This document shows positions 50,481-58,368 of a DNA stretch of 64,000 nucleotides, piece after piece. Every line of letters starts with the position of its first letter. Position 1 is the stretch's first letter. Origin of the DNA: Maricaulis virginensis. GTDB taxonomy: Bacteria > Pseudomonadota > Alphaproteobacteria > Caulobacterales > Maricaulaceae. The DNA is taken from positions 1-64,000 of the forward strand of contig NZ_BSFE01000003.1 in the NCBI RefSeq assembly GCF_027922185.1, given 5' to 3'. Both the position numbers and the translations under genes were made by a program. Below the pieces are notes generated by a model that was not told the origin of the DNA, searched no databases, and saw nothing but the letters and a program-made list of their open reading frames with translations.

Positions 50481-51166
50481 GCCTCTTCAAACGCCCCAGC
50501 GTCAGATACTCCAAGACCCCCGAACCGGTCACGCCCTATCAGAAGGCCGCCCAGGTCTGGGACGAGCGCATCGGCTCGGCCCGCGTCCAGGCGCGCAACT
50601 GGCGGCTCATGGCGATGGGCTGCCTAATCCTTAGCACGGGCACCTCCGCCGCGCTGGTCTGGCAGTCGACCCGCAGCACAGTCGTTCCCTACGTGGTCGA
50701 AGTCGACCGGCTCGGCGCGGCGCAGGCCGTCGCGCCCGCGACAGAGAACTTCCGCCCGACCGATCCGCAGATCGCCTTCCACCTCGCGCGCTTCGTCGAG
50801 AACGTCCGCCAGGTCCCAGCCGACCCGATCGTGCTGCGGCAGAACTGGCTGCGCGCCTACGACTTCACCACCGACCGCGGCTCGGTCGCGCTCAACGACT
50901 ACGCCCGCGTCAACGACCCCTTCGCCCGCGTCGGCGACGAACAGGTCGCGGTCGAGATCTCCTCGGTCATCCGCGCCTCGGACTCGAGTTTCCGCGTCGC
51001 CTGGACCGAGCGGCGATACCTCAATGGACAGCTCGCCCGCACCGAGCGCTGGACCGCCATCCTCACCGTCGTCCTGCAGCCGCCGCGCACCGCGGAGGCG
51101 CTCCGCAAGAATCCCCTCGGCGTCTTCGTGCACGCCATCAATTGGTCACGGGAGAACGCCCAATGA
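50477..51166 (+). CDS. trbF: TrbF mating-pair protein
   Basis: A 229-aa VirB8-like protein with one membrane anchor (LMAMGCLILSTGTSAALVWQ) and a periplasmic domain (IRASDSSFRVAWTERRYLNG). It nucleates the channel assembly. It overlaps trbL and trbG by four bases each. Confidence 0.94.
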   Translation: MSLFKRPSVRYSKTPEPVTPYQKAAQVWDERIGSARVQARNWRLMAMGCLILSTGTSAALVWQSTRSTVVPYVVEVDRLGAAQAVAPATENFRPTDPQIAFHLARFVENVRQVPADPIVLRQNWLRAYDFTTDRGSVALNDYARVNDPFARVGDEQVAVEISSVIRASDSSFRVAWTERRYLNGQLARTERWTAILTVVLQPPRTAEALRKNPLGVFVHAINWSRENAQ

Positions 51167-52203
51167 CAGACACGATCCGTGCGACACTTCGCATCTCAAC
51201 ACTGATCTTCACCGCAGCCCTCGCGGGCTGCGCCACGAACCCCCCGCTCGAGATCGCCTATGACGATCCGGTCGCCGCGACGCTCATCGCCGATCCCCTG
51301 CGCCCGGCCGAGATCGTCGAGCGCCCCGAACCGCTGCCTCTTCCCGGCCAGCTCATGCGCGTGGATGCCGACGACCGTCCGCCCGAGGCCGCGGAACCTG
51401 CCGAGCGGATCGACCAGGCCAACGCCGCTGCGCGCATCGAACCGGTGCGCGACGGGTTCATCAACGCCGTGCAACTCTATCCGTATTCCGCCGGCGCGCT
51501 CTATCAGGTTTACACGTCGCCCGGACAGATCACCGACATCGCGCTGCAGCCCGGCGAAAGCCTCGTCGGTTCCGGTCCGATCGCCGCCGGCGACACCGCG
51601 CGCTGGATCATCGGCGACACCGAGAGCGGGTCCGGCGAGAGCCGCCGCATCCATATCCTCGTCAAGCCGACCCGCCCCGATCTCACCACCAACCTCGTCA
51701 TCAACACCGACCGGCGGACCTATCACCTCGAGCTGCGCGCCACGCCATCGGCTTACATGGCGTCGGTCTCCTGGACCTATGCCGAGGACGCGCTGATCGC
51801 GCTGCGCCGCCGGAATGGCGAGGCCGAGGCCGCACTGCCGATCTCCCGCGAGGTTGCGCTCGAGGATCTCAACTTCCGCTATCGGATCGAGGGCGACCGG
51901 CCGCCCTGGCGCCCGCGCCGTGCCTTCGACGATGGGCGGCAGGTCTTCATCGAGTTCCCGCGCGGCATCGGTCAGGGCGAGATGCCACCGCTCTTCGTGA
52001 TCGGACCCGAGGGCGAAGGCCAGCTCGTGAACTACCGCATCCGCCGCAACTACATGGTGGTCGACCGGCTGTTTGCCGCTGCCGAGCTGCGTCTCGGCGA
52101 TCGTCAGCGCGCCGTGCGGATCGTGCGCACCGATGGGGTCAGGCGCGGCGCGCACCGGGATGAAACGGTCGTCTCGGCCTCGCGGCCGGACGATGATCGG
52201 TGA
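51163..52203 (+). CDS. trbG: TrbG mating-pair protein (VirB9 family)
   Basis: A 346-aa periplasmic protein with a lipoprotein signal (LIFTAALAGCATNPP, Cys lipidation). The conserved regions are QLYPYSAGALYQVYTSPGQI, SYMASVSWTYAEDAL-like and INYRIRRNYMVVDRLF-like. It forms the outer ring of the core complex with TrbI. It starts at 51163. Confidence 0.94.
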   Translation: MTDTIRATLRISTLIFTAALAGCATNPPLEIAYDDPVAATLIADPLRPAEIVERPEPLPLPGQLMRVDADDRPPEAAEPAERIDQANAAARIEPVRDGFINAVQLYPYSAGALYQVYTSPGQITDIALQPGESLVGSGPIAAGDTARWIIGDTESGSGESRRIHILVKPTRPDLTTNLVINTDRRTYHLELRATPSAYMASVSWTYAEDALIALRRRNGEAEAALPISREVALEDLNFRYRIEGDRPPWRPRRAFDDGRQVFIEFPRGIGQGEMPPLFVIGPEGEGQLVNYRIRRNYMVVDRLFAAAELRLGDRQRAVRIVRTDGVRRGAHRDETVVSASRPDDDR

Positions 52204-52208
52204 GCGCC

Positions 52209-53441
52209 ATGAGCAATCCTGAAACCGACCGGGAAGAGAAGGAAGCGGGGCGCCAACCGATCCGAGATACGCCGCGCTCCGAGAAGGACATCGCCGCCGA
52301 ACTCCGCCTGCGACCCGATCCGCCCCGCGTCATGCGGCTGTCGCGGAGAGCCATCGCGGTGCTCGCCGGCGCAGGCGGGCTCGGGCTAGCGGCAATCCTG
52401 ATCGTCGCGCTGCAGGACGGGGGCTCGATCGACGGACCGGCCGAGCTGTTCTCGACCGAGCGTGTCCAGCAGGCTGAGGGCCTGATCGGGCTTCCGAGCG
52501 ATTATGGCCAAGTGCCGCAACTCGGCCCGCCGTTGCCGGGCGAACTCGGTCGTCCGGTCCTCTCGGCGCAGCGGCGGGGCACGCCGGTCCCACCGGTGTT
52601 CACACCGGCGGCGCCGGCGGTCGATCCTGCGGAGCAACTCCGCATGCAGGAGGAGGAAGCTGCCCGACTGAGCCGCCTGTTCGCCGAGGCCAACACCGCC
52701 GTGAACGCGGCCGCGCCTCCAAGGAGTACGGTCGCGCCTCCGGCAGGAGAGTTTGGCGCGTTGTTCCCGGCCACGGCGCAGCAGGCAACGCAGCTCGACG
52801 AAACGGACCGCAGAGAAGACTTCCTGAACCGCGAGGTGGATCGCCGCACCACCGCCGCCGACAGGCTGCAACCGCCGCCGAGCCCCTACGTACTGCAGGC
52901 GGGGTCGGTGATCGAGGCGGCGCTACTCACCGGCCTGCGCTCCGACCTGCCGGGCCAGATCAGCGCCCAGGTCACCGCCAATGTCTACGACAGCCCGACG
53001 GGGCGGTTCCTGCTCATCCCGCAGGGATCCCGCCTCCTCGGCGAATACGATAGCCGCGTCGCCGCCGGCCAATCGCGGCTGCTGCTGGCCTGGACGCGGC
53101 TCATCCTGCCCGACGGGCGGTCGATCGTCCTCGAACGCCAGCCCGGCACCGACGAGGCGGGCTATGCGGGCCTCCAGGACCGGGTCGACAACCATTGGGG
53201 TCGGGTGTTCCTTGCCGCGGGCTTGGCCACGGTGCTCAACATCGGCCTCGAGACCGGGCGCGACGATGACAGCGACATCGCCCGCGCGATCCGCGAGGGA
53301 ACCCAGGACACGATCGGTCGCACGGGCGAGGAGATCGTGCGACGCCAGCTCCAGATCCCGCCGACGCTCACGATCCAACCGGGCTTCCCGGTGCGGGTCA
53401 TGGTGACGCGGGACCTGATCCTGGAGCCGTTAGGAGACTGA
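52209..53441 (+). CDS. trbI: TrbI mating-pair protein (VirB10 family)
   Basis: A 410-aa VirB10-like protein: a short cytoplasmic N-terminus, one membrane segment (AIAVLAGAGGLGLAAILIVA), a proline-rich periplasmic linker, and the conserved C-terminal barrel (VIEAALLTGLRSDLPGQISA; LIPQGSRLLGEYDS; IQPGFPVRVMVTRDL). It spans both membranes. A GTG three codons upstream overlaps the trbG stop and could be used instead. Confidence 0.94.
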   Translation: MSNPETDREEKEAGRQPIRDTPRSEKDIAAELRLRPDPPRVMRLSRRAIAVLAGAGGLGLAAILIVALQDGGSIDGPAELFSTERVQQAEGLIGLPSDYGQVPQLGPPLPGELGRPVLSAQRRGTPVPPVFTPAAPAVDPAEQLRMQEEEAARLSRLFAEANTAVNAAAPPRSTVAPPAGEFGALFPATAQQATQLDETDRREDFLNREVDRRTTAADRLQPPPSPYVLQAGSVIEAALLTGLRSDLPGQISAQVTANVYDSPTGRFLLIPQGSRLLGEYDSRVAAGQSRLLLAWTRLILPDGRSIVLERQPGTDEAGYAGLQDRVDNHWGRVFLAAGLATVLNIGLETGRDDDSDIARAIREGTQDTIGRTGEEIVRRQLQIPPTLTIQPGFPVRVMVTRDLILEPLGD

Positions 53442-53443
53442 CG

Positions 53444-53701
53444 ATGACGAAACTCAAGCTTGGCGCGATCCCCGACGACAAGCCCGTCAAGCTGACGGTC
53501 GAACTGCCCGCCGATGTCCACCGCGACCTCGCCGCCTATGCCGAGGTCTTGGCGCGCGAGACCGGCCAGACCCTCGAACCGGCCAAGCTCATCGCGCCCA
53601 TGCTTTCGAGGTTCATGGCGACGGATCGCGCGTTCGCAAAGCTCAGAAAAGAGCGCCGCTCCGCTTCGCCTCGATCCGCGCCAGGCTCAGAAACCGCCTG
53701 A
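53444..53701 (+). CDS. DUF2274 protein at the end of the trb operon
   Basis: An 85-aa DUF2274 protein (MTKLKLGAIPDDKPVKLTVE; LPADVHRDLAAYAEVLARET). It resembles a small ribbon-helix-helix-like protein and regularly ends trb operons. Its last 59 bases overlap the antisense lysR gene, so the two transcripts converge. Confidence 0.85.
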   Translation: MTKLKLGAIPDDKPVKLTVELPADVHRDLAAYAEVLARETGQTLEPAKLIAPMLSRFMATDRAFAKLRKERRSASPRSAPGSETA

Positions 53702-54572
53702 GCGCGGGATTGTCGTTCTCGGGACGCCAGGTAATGGAGAAGGGAACGGTCTCGTCCACTTCGCCGATTGGAACGAAGGCAACGTTCGGGTAATGGACGC
53801 CGCGCCAGTGATCGGCGACCAAGCTGATGCCGACTCCAAGCCCGACCAGGTTCATGATCCCTTCCCGGCCGAGTTGATGCCGCCGAACTGTCGCCGAGCG
53901 TCCGAGATCGCTGAGGTGACGTACAATATAGTCATGGATCTCAGGACCTGGTTCGTGCGTACTGACGATGAAGGCGGCGTCGCCGACATCGGCCCAAGCG
54001 AGGCGATCTCTTTTGGCATAAGGACTGTCGGTGGCAACCGCGAGAAAGACGTTTTCGCGGTCGAGCAAGAGGCTGTCCCCAAGTTCGGCGGGCGGTTCGC
54101 CAGCCGCAATCACTACATCAATGGCCCGGTGACTGAGCTGTGATAGAAGCCTGTTCCTGTGAGACTCACTGAAACTGACGTCAATTTGCGCATGAGCGTG
54201 CAGGAATGATTCGATGAGGTTTCTCACAGAACCATGAGAGAGAGACGCTATAACGCCCACGCGCAATTCGCCGTTGTCGGCGACTCCTGCAGCCTGTGCG
54301 GTGAATATGGCGGCATCGAAACGACTAGCGATCTCTCTGGTGTCGTCGGCGAAGCGCGTGCCGGCACGGGTAAGCCGAGCACCGCCCTGCCAGCGTTCGA
54401 ACAGAGAAACGCCAAGCATGTTCTCCAGTTTTTGAATACGGCGCGTCACCGCCGATTGAGCGACGCCAAGTAAAACTGCGGCCTTTCGGAAACTGCCAGC
54501 CTCAGCAACCGAGAGAAACACTTCGAAATCATATAGCTCGACGCGCCGGAAATGTCTGAGAGCCCGAGTCAT
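53643..54572 (-). CDS. LysR-family transcriptional regulator
   Basis: A 309-aa protein with an N-terminal winged helix (FLSVAEAGSFRKAAVLLGVA; VTRRIQKLENMLGVSLFER) and a periplasmic-binding-like effector domain. It is the last gene of a leftward doxX-gst-lysR set: GST stops at 54577. ATG 54570-54572 was chosen; a GTG 13 codons upstream overlaps GST. It may control the redox cassette or an unlinked target. Confidence 0.88.
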   Translation of the reverse strand: MTRALRHFRRVELYDFEVFLSVAEAGSFRKAAVLLGVAQSAVTRRIQKLENMLGVSLFERWQGGARLTRAGTRFADDTREIASRFDAAIFTAQAAGVADNGELRVGVIASLSHGSVRNLIESFLHAHAQIDVSFSESHRNRLLSQLSHRAIDVVIAAGEPPAELGDSLLLDRENVFLAVATDSPYAKRDRLAWADVGDAAFIVSTHEPGPEIHDYIVRHLSDLGRSATVRRHQLGREGIMNLVGLGVGISLVADHWRGVHYPNVAFVPIGEVDETVPFSITWRPENDNPALRRFLSLARIEAKRSGALF

Positions 54573-54576
54573 ACCG

Positions 54577-55281
54577 CTACAATCGAGCAGGACTCCCAGG
54601 GAGTACCTCACCTGCTTCGACGCTCATCAGACCCGTGAGGTGGGAGTTTCGCGCCTTCAGGAAAGTCCAGAGGCGCGCATCATAGTCATCGGGCACTGCC
54701 GACCGGATCGACGGTCTCTCTGCAAGAAATGCACGCCAAGCAGCCAGTTTGGGTTTGCCCGCCAGCACGCCGAAATCGCCGATCCTGTCGAAAGTGTCGA
54801 AGTAGCGAAAGACCGGCCCGAACACGGCATCGACGAGGCTAAAGGACTTGCCGCCGAACCATGATTGGCCGGCGAGGCGGTCTTCCAGACGGGCGAACTT
54901 CGCCGCCATTGCTTCCGTTTTCGCAACAAAGGACCGCTCGTCCTTGGCGTTGTAGAAGCCGGCGATGTCACCCAGGACAGCCGAGCCGAATTCGATCCAG
55001 GAGCGGTGCTCGGCCCTGGCGAGCGGGTCGCGCGGGTGCAGCGCCTTGCGCTGTGTCTCCTCAAGATACTCTAGGATGACGGCGGATTCGAAGACCGCCG
55101 TCTCGCCGACTTTGAGCACGGGCGTCTTGCCGAGCGGCGACAGGGCGACGAACCAGCCAGGCTTGTTGGAGAGATCGACATAAACGCGTTCGTGCTTCAC
55201 CTTCTTTTCGGTCAGGGCAATGACCGCACGCTGAACATACGGGCAGAGGTGGTGGCTGATCAGGGTAAGCTTCGCCGTCAT
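54577..55281 (-). CDS. Glutathione S-transferase
   Basis: A 234-aa GST. The thioredoxin-like N-terminal domain has SHHLCPYVQRAVIAL and LSPLGKTPVLKVGETAVFES, and the helical C-terminal domain has SFSLVDAVFGPVFRYFD. The CPYVQR site suits a Cys-type (omega/GSTO-like) enzyme. It overlaps doxX by four bases (ATGA). Cargo of detoxification type. Confidence 0.9.
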   Translation of the reverse strand: MTAKLTLISHHLCPYVQRAVIALTEKKVKHERVYVDLSNKPGWFVALSPLGKTPVLKVGETAVFESAVILEYLEETQRKALHPRDPLARAEHRSWIEFGSAVLGDIAGFYNAKDERSFVAKTEAMAAKFARLEDRLAGQSWFGGKSFSLVDAVFGPVFRYFDTFDRIGDFGVLAGKPKLAAWRAFLAERPSIRSAVPDDYDARLWTFLKARNSHLTGLMSVEAGEVLPGSPARL

Positions 55282-55724
55282 GTCCGCTCTCTCGAAGCAA
55301 GTGCCGGAATGACTGCGCCGATGGGACGCGAGGGAACGAGCGCGTAGCGTCCGTCGCCGAGCATGAATTGGCAGACGGCCAGCAGCGTCAGGTAAAGCGG
55401 ATATTCCCAGCCGCCATTCTCGTACCCGAACATCCAGCCGTTGCCCCAATGCGCCCAGGTCGCGCCGGCGAGGATCGGTGCAAGGCCGAGGGCGACCCAG
55501 CGCGTCTGTATACCGAGCACCAGAAGTATCCCTCCGACCGCCTCGGCGGCGAAAACGACATAGGCGAACCACCCCGGCAAACCGATCGATGTGAAGAACT
55601 GGGCCGTGCCCGGCAGCGTGAAGACGAACAGCTTCAGTAACAGGCTGTGCGCGATGAACATGACGCCCAGCGCCACGCGCAGCAGCGTGACGGCGAAGGG
55701 CGCAATCTTGGGGTCGAGTAGCAT
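55278..55724 (-). CDS. DoxX-family membrane protein
   Basis: A 148-aa inner-membrane protein with four hydrophobic segments and DoxX-typical features (LRVALGVMFIAHSLLLKLFV; AEAVGGILLVLGIQTRW; HWGNGWMFGYENGGWEYPL). It starts at 55722-55724 behind AAGGAGATC. It is first of the doxX-gst-lysR set and is divergent from marR. Confidence 0.87.
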   Translation of the reverse strand: MLLDPKIAPFAVTLLRVALGVMFIAHSLLLKLFVFTLPGTAQFFTSIGLPGWFAYVVFAAEAVGGILLVLGIQTRWVALGLAPILAGATWAHWGNGWMFGYENGGWEYPLYLTLLAVCQFMLGDGRYALVPSRPIGAVIPALASRERT

Positions 55725-55766
55725 GCGGATCTCCTTGATGCAGATGAATCGACATATACATGCACA

Positions 55767-55799
55767 TGCATGCACCGTCAATCTTGATGCAACTGCATC
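55767..55799. promoter_or_regulatory. Divergent marR/doxX control region
   Basis: Two dyads lie between doxX and marR: TGCATGCA at 55767-55774 and GATGCA-AC-TGCATC at 55786-55799, sharing the half-site TGCA(T). They are probably MarR binding sites that repress both genes, released by a ligand. Confidence 0.6.
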
Positions 55800-55817
55800 T
55801 TGTTGGTATGAAGGCTC

Positions 55818-56261
55818 ATGCCAAACGAAAAGCGCGATCTCTCTGATGAAACCGTGACAGCCTGGGCGCGGCTGGTCCGTATCTCGCAGGCCGTGCTCTC
55901 GAAGGTTGAAGCTGATCTGAAGGCAGCGGACCTGCCGCCGCTCTCTTGGTACGACGCACTTCTGGAGTTGGAGCGTGCGCGGCCCGATGGGCTGCGTCCC
56001 TATCAGCTTCAGGAACGTATGCTGTTGGCTCAGTACAACATGTCGAGACTTACCGACCGGCTGGCAAAAGCGGGCTATATCGAGCGCGAGGATTGTTCCG
56101 ATGACGGACGCGGACAGATTCTCAAGATCGACTCTGCGGGGCGCGGCTTGCTACAGCGAATGTGGCCAGTCTACCGGAAAGCCATCGCGGCGCATTTCGC
56201 GGAAAAGCTCGACACCGGCGAGACCGCGGCGCTGTCGCGGATGCTCATCAAGCTCCGCTGA
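55818..56261 (+). CDS. MarR-family repressor
   Basis: A 147-aa winged-helix regulator (PYQLQERMLLAQYNMSRLTD; RLAKAGYIEREDCSDDGRGQ, including the DDGRG wing). It is divergent from the doxX-gst genes over palindromic sites, so it likely represses them and itself. Confidence 0.88.
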   Translation: MPNEKRDLSDETVTAWARLVRISQAVLSKVEADLKAADLPPLSWYDALLELERARPDGLRPYQLQERMLLAQYNMSRLTDRLAKAGYIEREDCSDDGRGQILKIDSAGRGLLQRMWPVYRKAIAAHFAEKLDTGETAALSRMLIKLR

Positions 56262-56289
56262 CAGCTCTCATCTAAAAGCAATCTCCCTC

Positions 56290-57210
56290 GGCTATTCTAA
56301 CGGTCGCGTATACGCACCACGCTCTCGCCGCCGGGAAAGATCGCCGAGTCATCGTCGGCGATCACAGTATTGTTTCCGCCGTCGAAAATACCCGCCTCGT
56401 CCCCGTCCTTCTAGTTTGGACCGATCAGCACGCGAAGGGCGGTGGCCCCATCCGACAGGCGTAGACCGTAGAACCAGATCCGGCGGTCGGGTTCGCTTCC
56501 CGACCCGTAAACGAGCCTTGGGGTTCACTGATCGTCGTTACTCCGCTGATCTGGAGATCCTCACGCGCCCAGGCGAGCTTGGAATTCCCGGCAGTCTCAT
56601 CCTATTGCATAATCGCGATACCGGTGGCGCGGTCGGACTCGCCGTCTTCCGGTCCATCCGGCGTATATCCGGAATAGTTGCGACGACGATCTGGTCGTCG
56701 AGCGCGGCCGGCGAATTCTCGATTGTGTCGATTAAATCTGGCAGATCGGATATCAGCGGCGCGGGGGGGACCAACCGGAAGCGGCAACGCGACCAGCCGT
56801 GAAGCCGAACGGTCCTGACGATCACAGCGGATCGCGCCCGTCCAGACATCTTCCACGGCGCAGCGCGCGCCCACGGCCACGACGAGGCGGCGCCCGCCCG
56901 CCTCGACAATTGTGGGCGTTGTTCCAGTGCGGCCGCGAGAGGCGATCGGCGTCGATCCCAGAAGCGAAATCCGGTTTTCAGCCGGATCGTAGCGGACCGC
57001 CACCATCTGGTCGTCGAACGGAATATATTGAGTGTTCGAATCGTTCGGACCGCGCTCCATCGGGCTCTGATTGCTGGGGCAGGTGAGATCCGAACCCACA
57101 GGCACGTCGGAACCGAACGGGTCGATGCACTTTTCAGCGCGCCCGAGTGAGCCGCTTGCTTCCGCAAAATGGCCACGTAAGCACCGCGTAAGCACTATTT
57201 CCCGATTCAT
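56290..57210 (-). pseudogene. Decayed gene with frameshifts and stops
   Basis: Leftward frames carry protein-like pieces that do not join: residues such as DLPDLIDTIENSPAALDDQI and VVATIPDI in one frame, NSKLAWAREDLQISG in another after an in-frame stop, then LVYGSGSEPDRRIWFYGLRL ending in TAG, and after it, still in frame, DEAGIFDGGNNTVIADDDSA. At least two frame changes and two stops are needed to read through. The composition recalls a secreted repeat or lactonase-like protein; no family is certain. Confidence 0.45.
57177..57194 (-). promoter_or_regulatory. Probable integrase arm sites, right end, inverted pair
   Basis: GTAAGCA at 57177-57183 and again at 57188-57194, 11 bases apart, are the reverse complement of the TGCTTAC arm repeats. 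They lie on the left of the cargo tRNA-Arg, with the direct pair on its right. Confidence 0.6.
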
Positions 57211-57245
57211 GGAAATTTTTAATATGCTGATTTTATGGAGAAAAG

Positions 57246-57322
57246 TGGCGCACCCGAGAGGATTCGAACCTCTGGCCTCCGCCTTCGGAGGGCGGCGCTC
57301 TATCCAGCTGAGCTACGGGTGC
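57246..57322 (-). tRNA. Intact tRNA-Arg(CCG) carried inside the ICE end
   Basis: A complete 77-nt tRNA on the minus strand with encoded CCA at 57246-57248. Acceptor arms GCACCCG/CGGGTGC pair fully; the anticodon stem CCGCC/GGCGG surrounds loop CTCCGAA, anticodon CCG (Arg). It is distinct from the split host gene at three or more positions, all compensated in stems. It also contains the GCCTTCGGAG core (57281-57290). It lies 138 bases inside the right junction and probably replaces the broken host tRNA. Confidence 0.93.
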
Positions 57323-57337
57323 ATACCGTTCGCGAGA

Positions 57338-57355
57338 TGCTTACGCCATGCTTAC
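57338..57355 (+). promoter_or_regulatory. Probable integrase arm sites, right end, direct pair
   Basis: TGCTTAC at 57338-57344 and 57349-57355, 11 bases apart, same orientation and spacing as the left-end pair at 9068-9085. They sit 105 bases inside the right core. Confidence 0.65.
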
Positions 57356-57459
57356 GCGAGATTTTCGTCGACATGAAGAGCGAACCCGATATCCGCTCAA
57401 GCCGTTGTTTAGTCACTTCTTTCTTCGACCGCCACGAGCCATTGCCAGACTTGACATCC

Positions 57460-57501
57460 GCCTTCGGAGGGCAGCGCTCTATCCAGCTGAGCTATGGGTG
57501 C
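57460..57501 (-). tRNA. 5' half of the host tRNA-Arg(CCG), right junction of the ICE
   Basis: On the minus strand this is the 5' half of a tRNA-Arg: GCACCCA acceptor arm (57495-57501), D arm, CTGCC anticodon-stem arm and the loop up to the GCCTTCGGAG core (57460-57469). Homology to tRNA stops left of the core. It complements exactly the 3' half at 8893-8937. Not functional in this state. Confidence 0.85.
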
Positions 57502-57588
57502 GCGAGACGGGGAGGCTTAGCCGATACGCGGGGCAAGTGCAATTGGCTTGCTCCGGCCGTCGGCAGGCTGATGTCAGTGCTGCAGCGG

Positions 57589-58368
57589 TCAGAACCAGAC
57601 ACGCAGTCCGGCGACCAGGGCGGTGTTGTCGGTGCGCCCGCCGGCGGCTCTGGCAAAATCGCCCGTGTCTCCCAGCTGCCGGCTCCATTCGACACCGGCA
57701 TAGGGCGCAAACTGCCGCCGGATCTCATAACGCAGGCGCAGACCGGTCTCGATCGTGCCGAAGCCGGATCCCACGCCGAGCTCGGGGATCGCCTCGGCCG
57801 ACCAGGTCAGCTCGGCGCGGGGCTGCAGGATAAGGCGCTGGGTCAGGCGCAGCTCGTATTCGGTTTCGAGGACGCCGGTCAGCTCGCCCTCGTCGGACAG
57901 GAAGAGCGCAGCATCGATCTCGAACCAGTAGGGCGCCTCGCCCTGCAGGCCGAGCACGGCATGGGTGCGGCCTGTCTCGGGCTCGAAGTCGTGGCGGATA
58001 CCGGTCTGCAGGTTGAAGAAGGGCGAGACAGCGCGGCTGTACAGGACCTGGACGTCCAGCTCCTCGAATTCGTCGTGATCGAAGGAATACTCGGCCTCGC
58101 TCTTCAGCCAGACGCGATTGATGGCGCCGCCATACCAGGCGTCGATATCCCACAGGAGCGCCTCTTCATCGTCACGCTGCTGGCGGATCTCGAACCGGTC
58201 GGTGCGGAAGAAGAGGTGCCGTGCGCCGCCTGTTGCGTGATGAAGCGCGGCGCGTGCCGCGGCCATCTCCTCGGGCGGATAATAGGCGTCGGCCTGGGTC
58301 TGGGCGAGTGCGGTGCCGGAGAAGGCGGCAAGTGCCGCCGCGGCGATTGTCGGCAAAAGGATGCGCAT
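57589..58368 (-). CDS. copB: Copper resistance protein B
   Basis: A 259-aa outer-membrane protein with a signal peptide (AAAALAAFSGTALAQ). The conserved CopB segments are present: DIDAWYGGAINRVWLKSEAE, RHDFEPETGRTHAVLGLQGE and the terminal aromatic strand GLRVWF. It works with CopA in periplasmic copper handling. It overlaps copA (TGATG). First chromosomal gene right of the ICE. Confidence 0.93.
   Translation of the reverse strand: MRILLPTIAAAALAAFSGTALAQTQADAYYPPEEMAAARAALHHATGGARHLFFRTDRFEIRQQRDDEEALLWDIDAWYGGAINRVWLKSEAEYSFDHDEFEELDVQVLYSRAVSPFFNLQTGIRHDFEPETGRTHAVLGLQGEAPYWFEIDAALFLSDEGELTGVLETEYELRLTQRLILQPRAELTWSAEAIPELGVGSGFGTIETGLRLRYEIRRQFAPYAGVEWSRQLGDTGDFARAAGGRTDNTALVAGLRVWF

Larger units (their letters stand above)
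8938..57469. mobile_element. Integrative and conjugative element of about 48.5 kb
   Basis: The element is bounded by the 10-bp core GCCTTCGGAG at 8928-8937 and 57460-57469, where the two halves of one host tRNA-Arg lie on the outside. It contains a tyrosine integrase at the left end, an excisionase, a relaxase, a coupling protein and a complete trb mating-pair set, so it is probably self-transmissible. Cargo is a defence island, a mer operon, a redox/GST cassette and an intact tRNA-Arg. The regulatory block and gene order resemble the trb-type ICEs of Mesorhizobium (ICEMlSymR7A family). Confidence 0.88.

Noticed and set aside
57246..57322. Explaining the intact tRNA as host 5' half plus ICE 3' half, the usual restoration
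   Set aside because: The left 3' half does not pair properly with this gene's 5' half but pairs perfectly with the separate 5' half at 57460-57501.
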